Of a stretch of 64,000 bases of DNA, positions 63,989 through 64,000 are shown in pieces (within the stretch, counting starts at the first letter, position 1; every line of letters begins with the position of its first letter). This DNA comes from a virus. Under the pieces are notes generated by a model. The model was not told the origin of the DNA and searched no databases. It was given only the letters and a program-made list of their open reading frames with translations. The stretch lies in IMG/VR virus record IMGVR_UViG_3300027754_000041, positions 62,001 through 126,000 of that record; one strand, given 5' to 3'. The position numbers and the translations under genes were made by a program.

Positions 63989-64000
63989 AGCCTTAATTGA

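Noticed and set aside
1-64000. tRNA genes and CRISPR arrays
   Set aside because: I found no cloverleaf-like sequence in the few gaps and no regularly spaced short repeats; in particular no phage tRNA-Arg that would decode CGG. A covariance-model search was not possible.

Overview
The window reads as part of the genome of a lytic, AT-rich, contractile-tailed dsDNA phage. The evidence is a baseplate J-like protein, a gp25-like baseplate protein, an OB-fold spike-like protein and a set of very large tail proteins, next to a complete replication and nucleotide-metabolism module. Nearly every gene is on the minus strand, packed with ATGA or TAATG overlaps. The host cannot be named from sequence alone. 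A cobalamin-dependent class II ribonucleotide reductase, ThyX, a bacterial-type PolIII alpha and an MSMEG_6728-like glycosylase are compatible with a freshwater or soil actinobacterium, but that is inference.

Layout, by increasing coordinate (transcription runs right to left). 1-314: 5' part of an M15-type endolysin with its own promoter. 403-1961: an operon of eight tiny lysine-rich proteins between a consensus promoter and a strong terminator. 1972-7722: early and replication genes (dNMP kinase, RNase H, a possible recombination mediator, a sigma-like factor, two PD-(D/E)XK nucleases, small zinc proteins), plus one isolated plus-strand gene at 5850-6029. 7723-16168: DNA replication (PolIII alpha, AEP-type primase, HD protein, Cas4-like protein, DnaB-like helicase, Vsr/DUF559-like endonuclease). 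16170-24030: glycosyltransferases, nucleoside deoxyribosyltransferase, a DenV-type glycosylase, thermonuclease, ThyX and ribonucleotide reductase. 24192-63988: virion module, from a tyrosine-rich repeat protein through huge tail and fibre proteins, a phosphoesterase and the baseplate genes to a 3827-residue tail/hub protein.

The main observation is a systematic recoding signal. Five genes are split into two or three overlapping reading frames: endolysin, sigma-like factor (twice), Cas4-like nuclease, a 1626-residue tail protein and a virion peptidoglycan hydrolase. At all six junctions the break falls exactly on a zero-frame CGG codon, and skipping one base (the C) so that the following GGN is read as glycine restores the full protein. 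I read every CCG trinucleotide on the plus strand inside the minus-strand genes and found only one other in-frame CGG, at 18567-18569 in the glycosylase gene, where the zero frame must be kept. CGG is therefore nearly absent as an arginine codon and nearly always coincides with a +1 shift. This resembles the hungry-codon +1 shifts of Ty1 (CUU AGG C) and of Perkinsus mitochondria (AGG), but it occurs here in a phage, at several genes, with unrelated upstream codons. The affected genes (sigma factor, lysins, tail protein, nuclease) are ones where gating by scarcity of the CGG-decoding tRNA could act as a developmental or host-range switch; that last step is a hypothesis.
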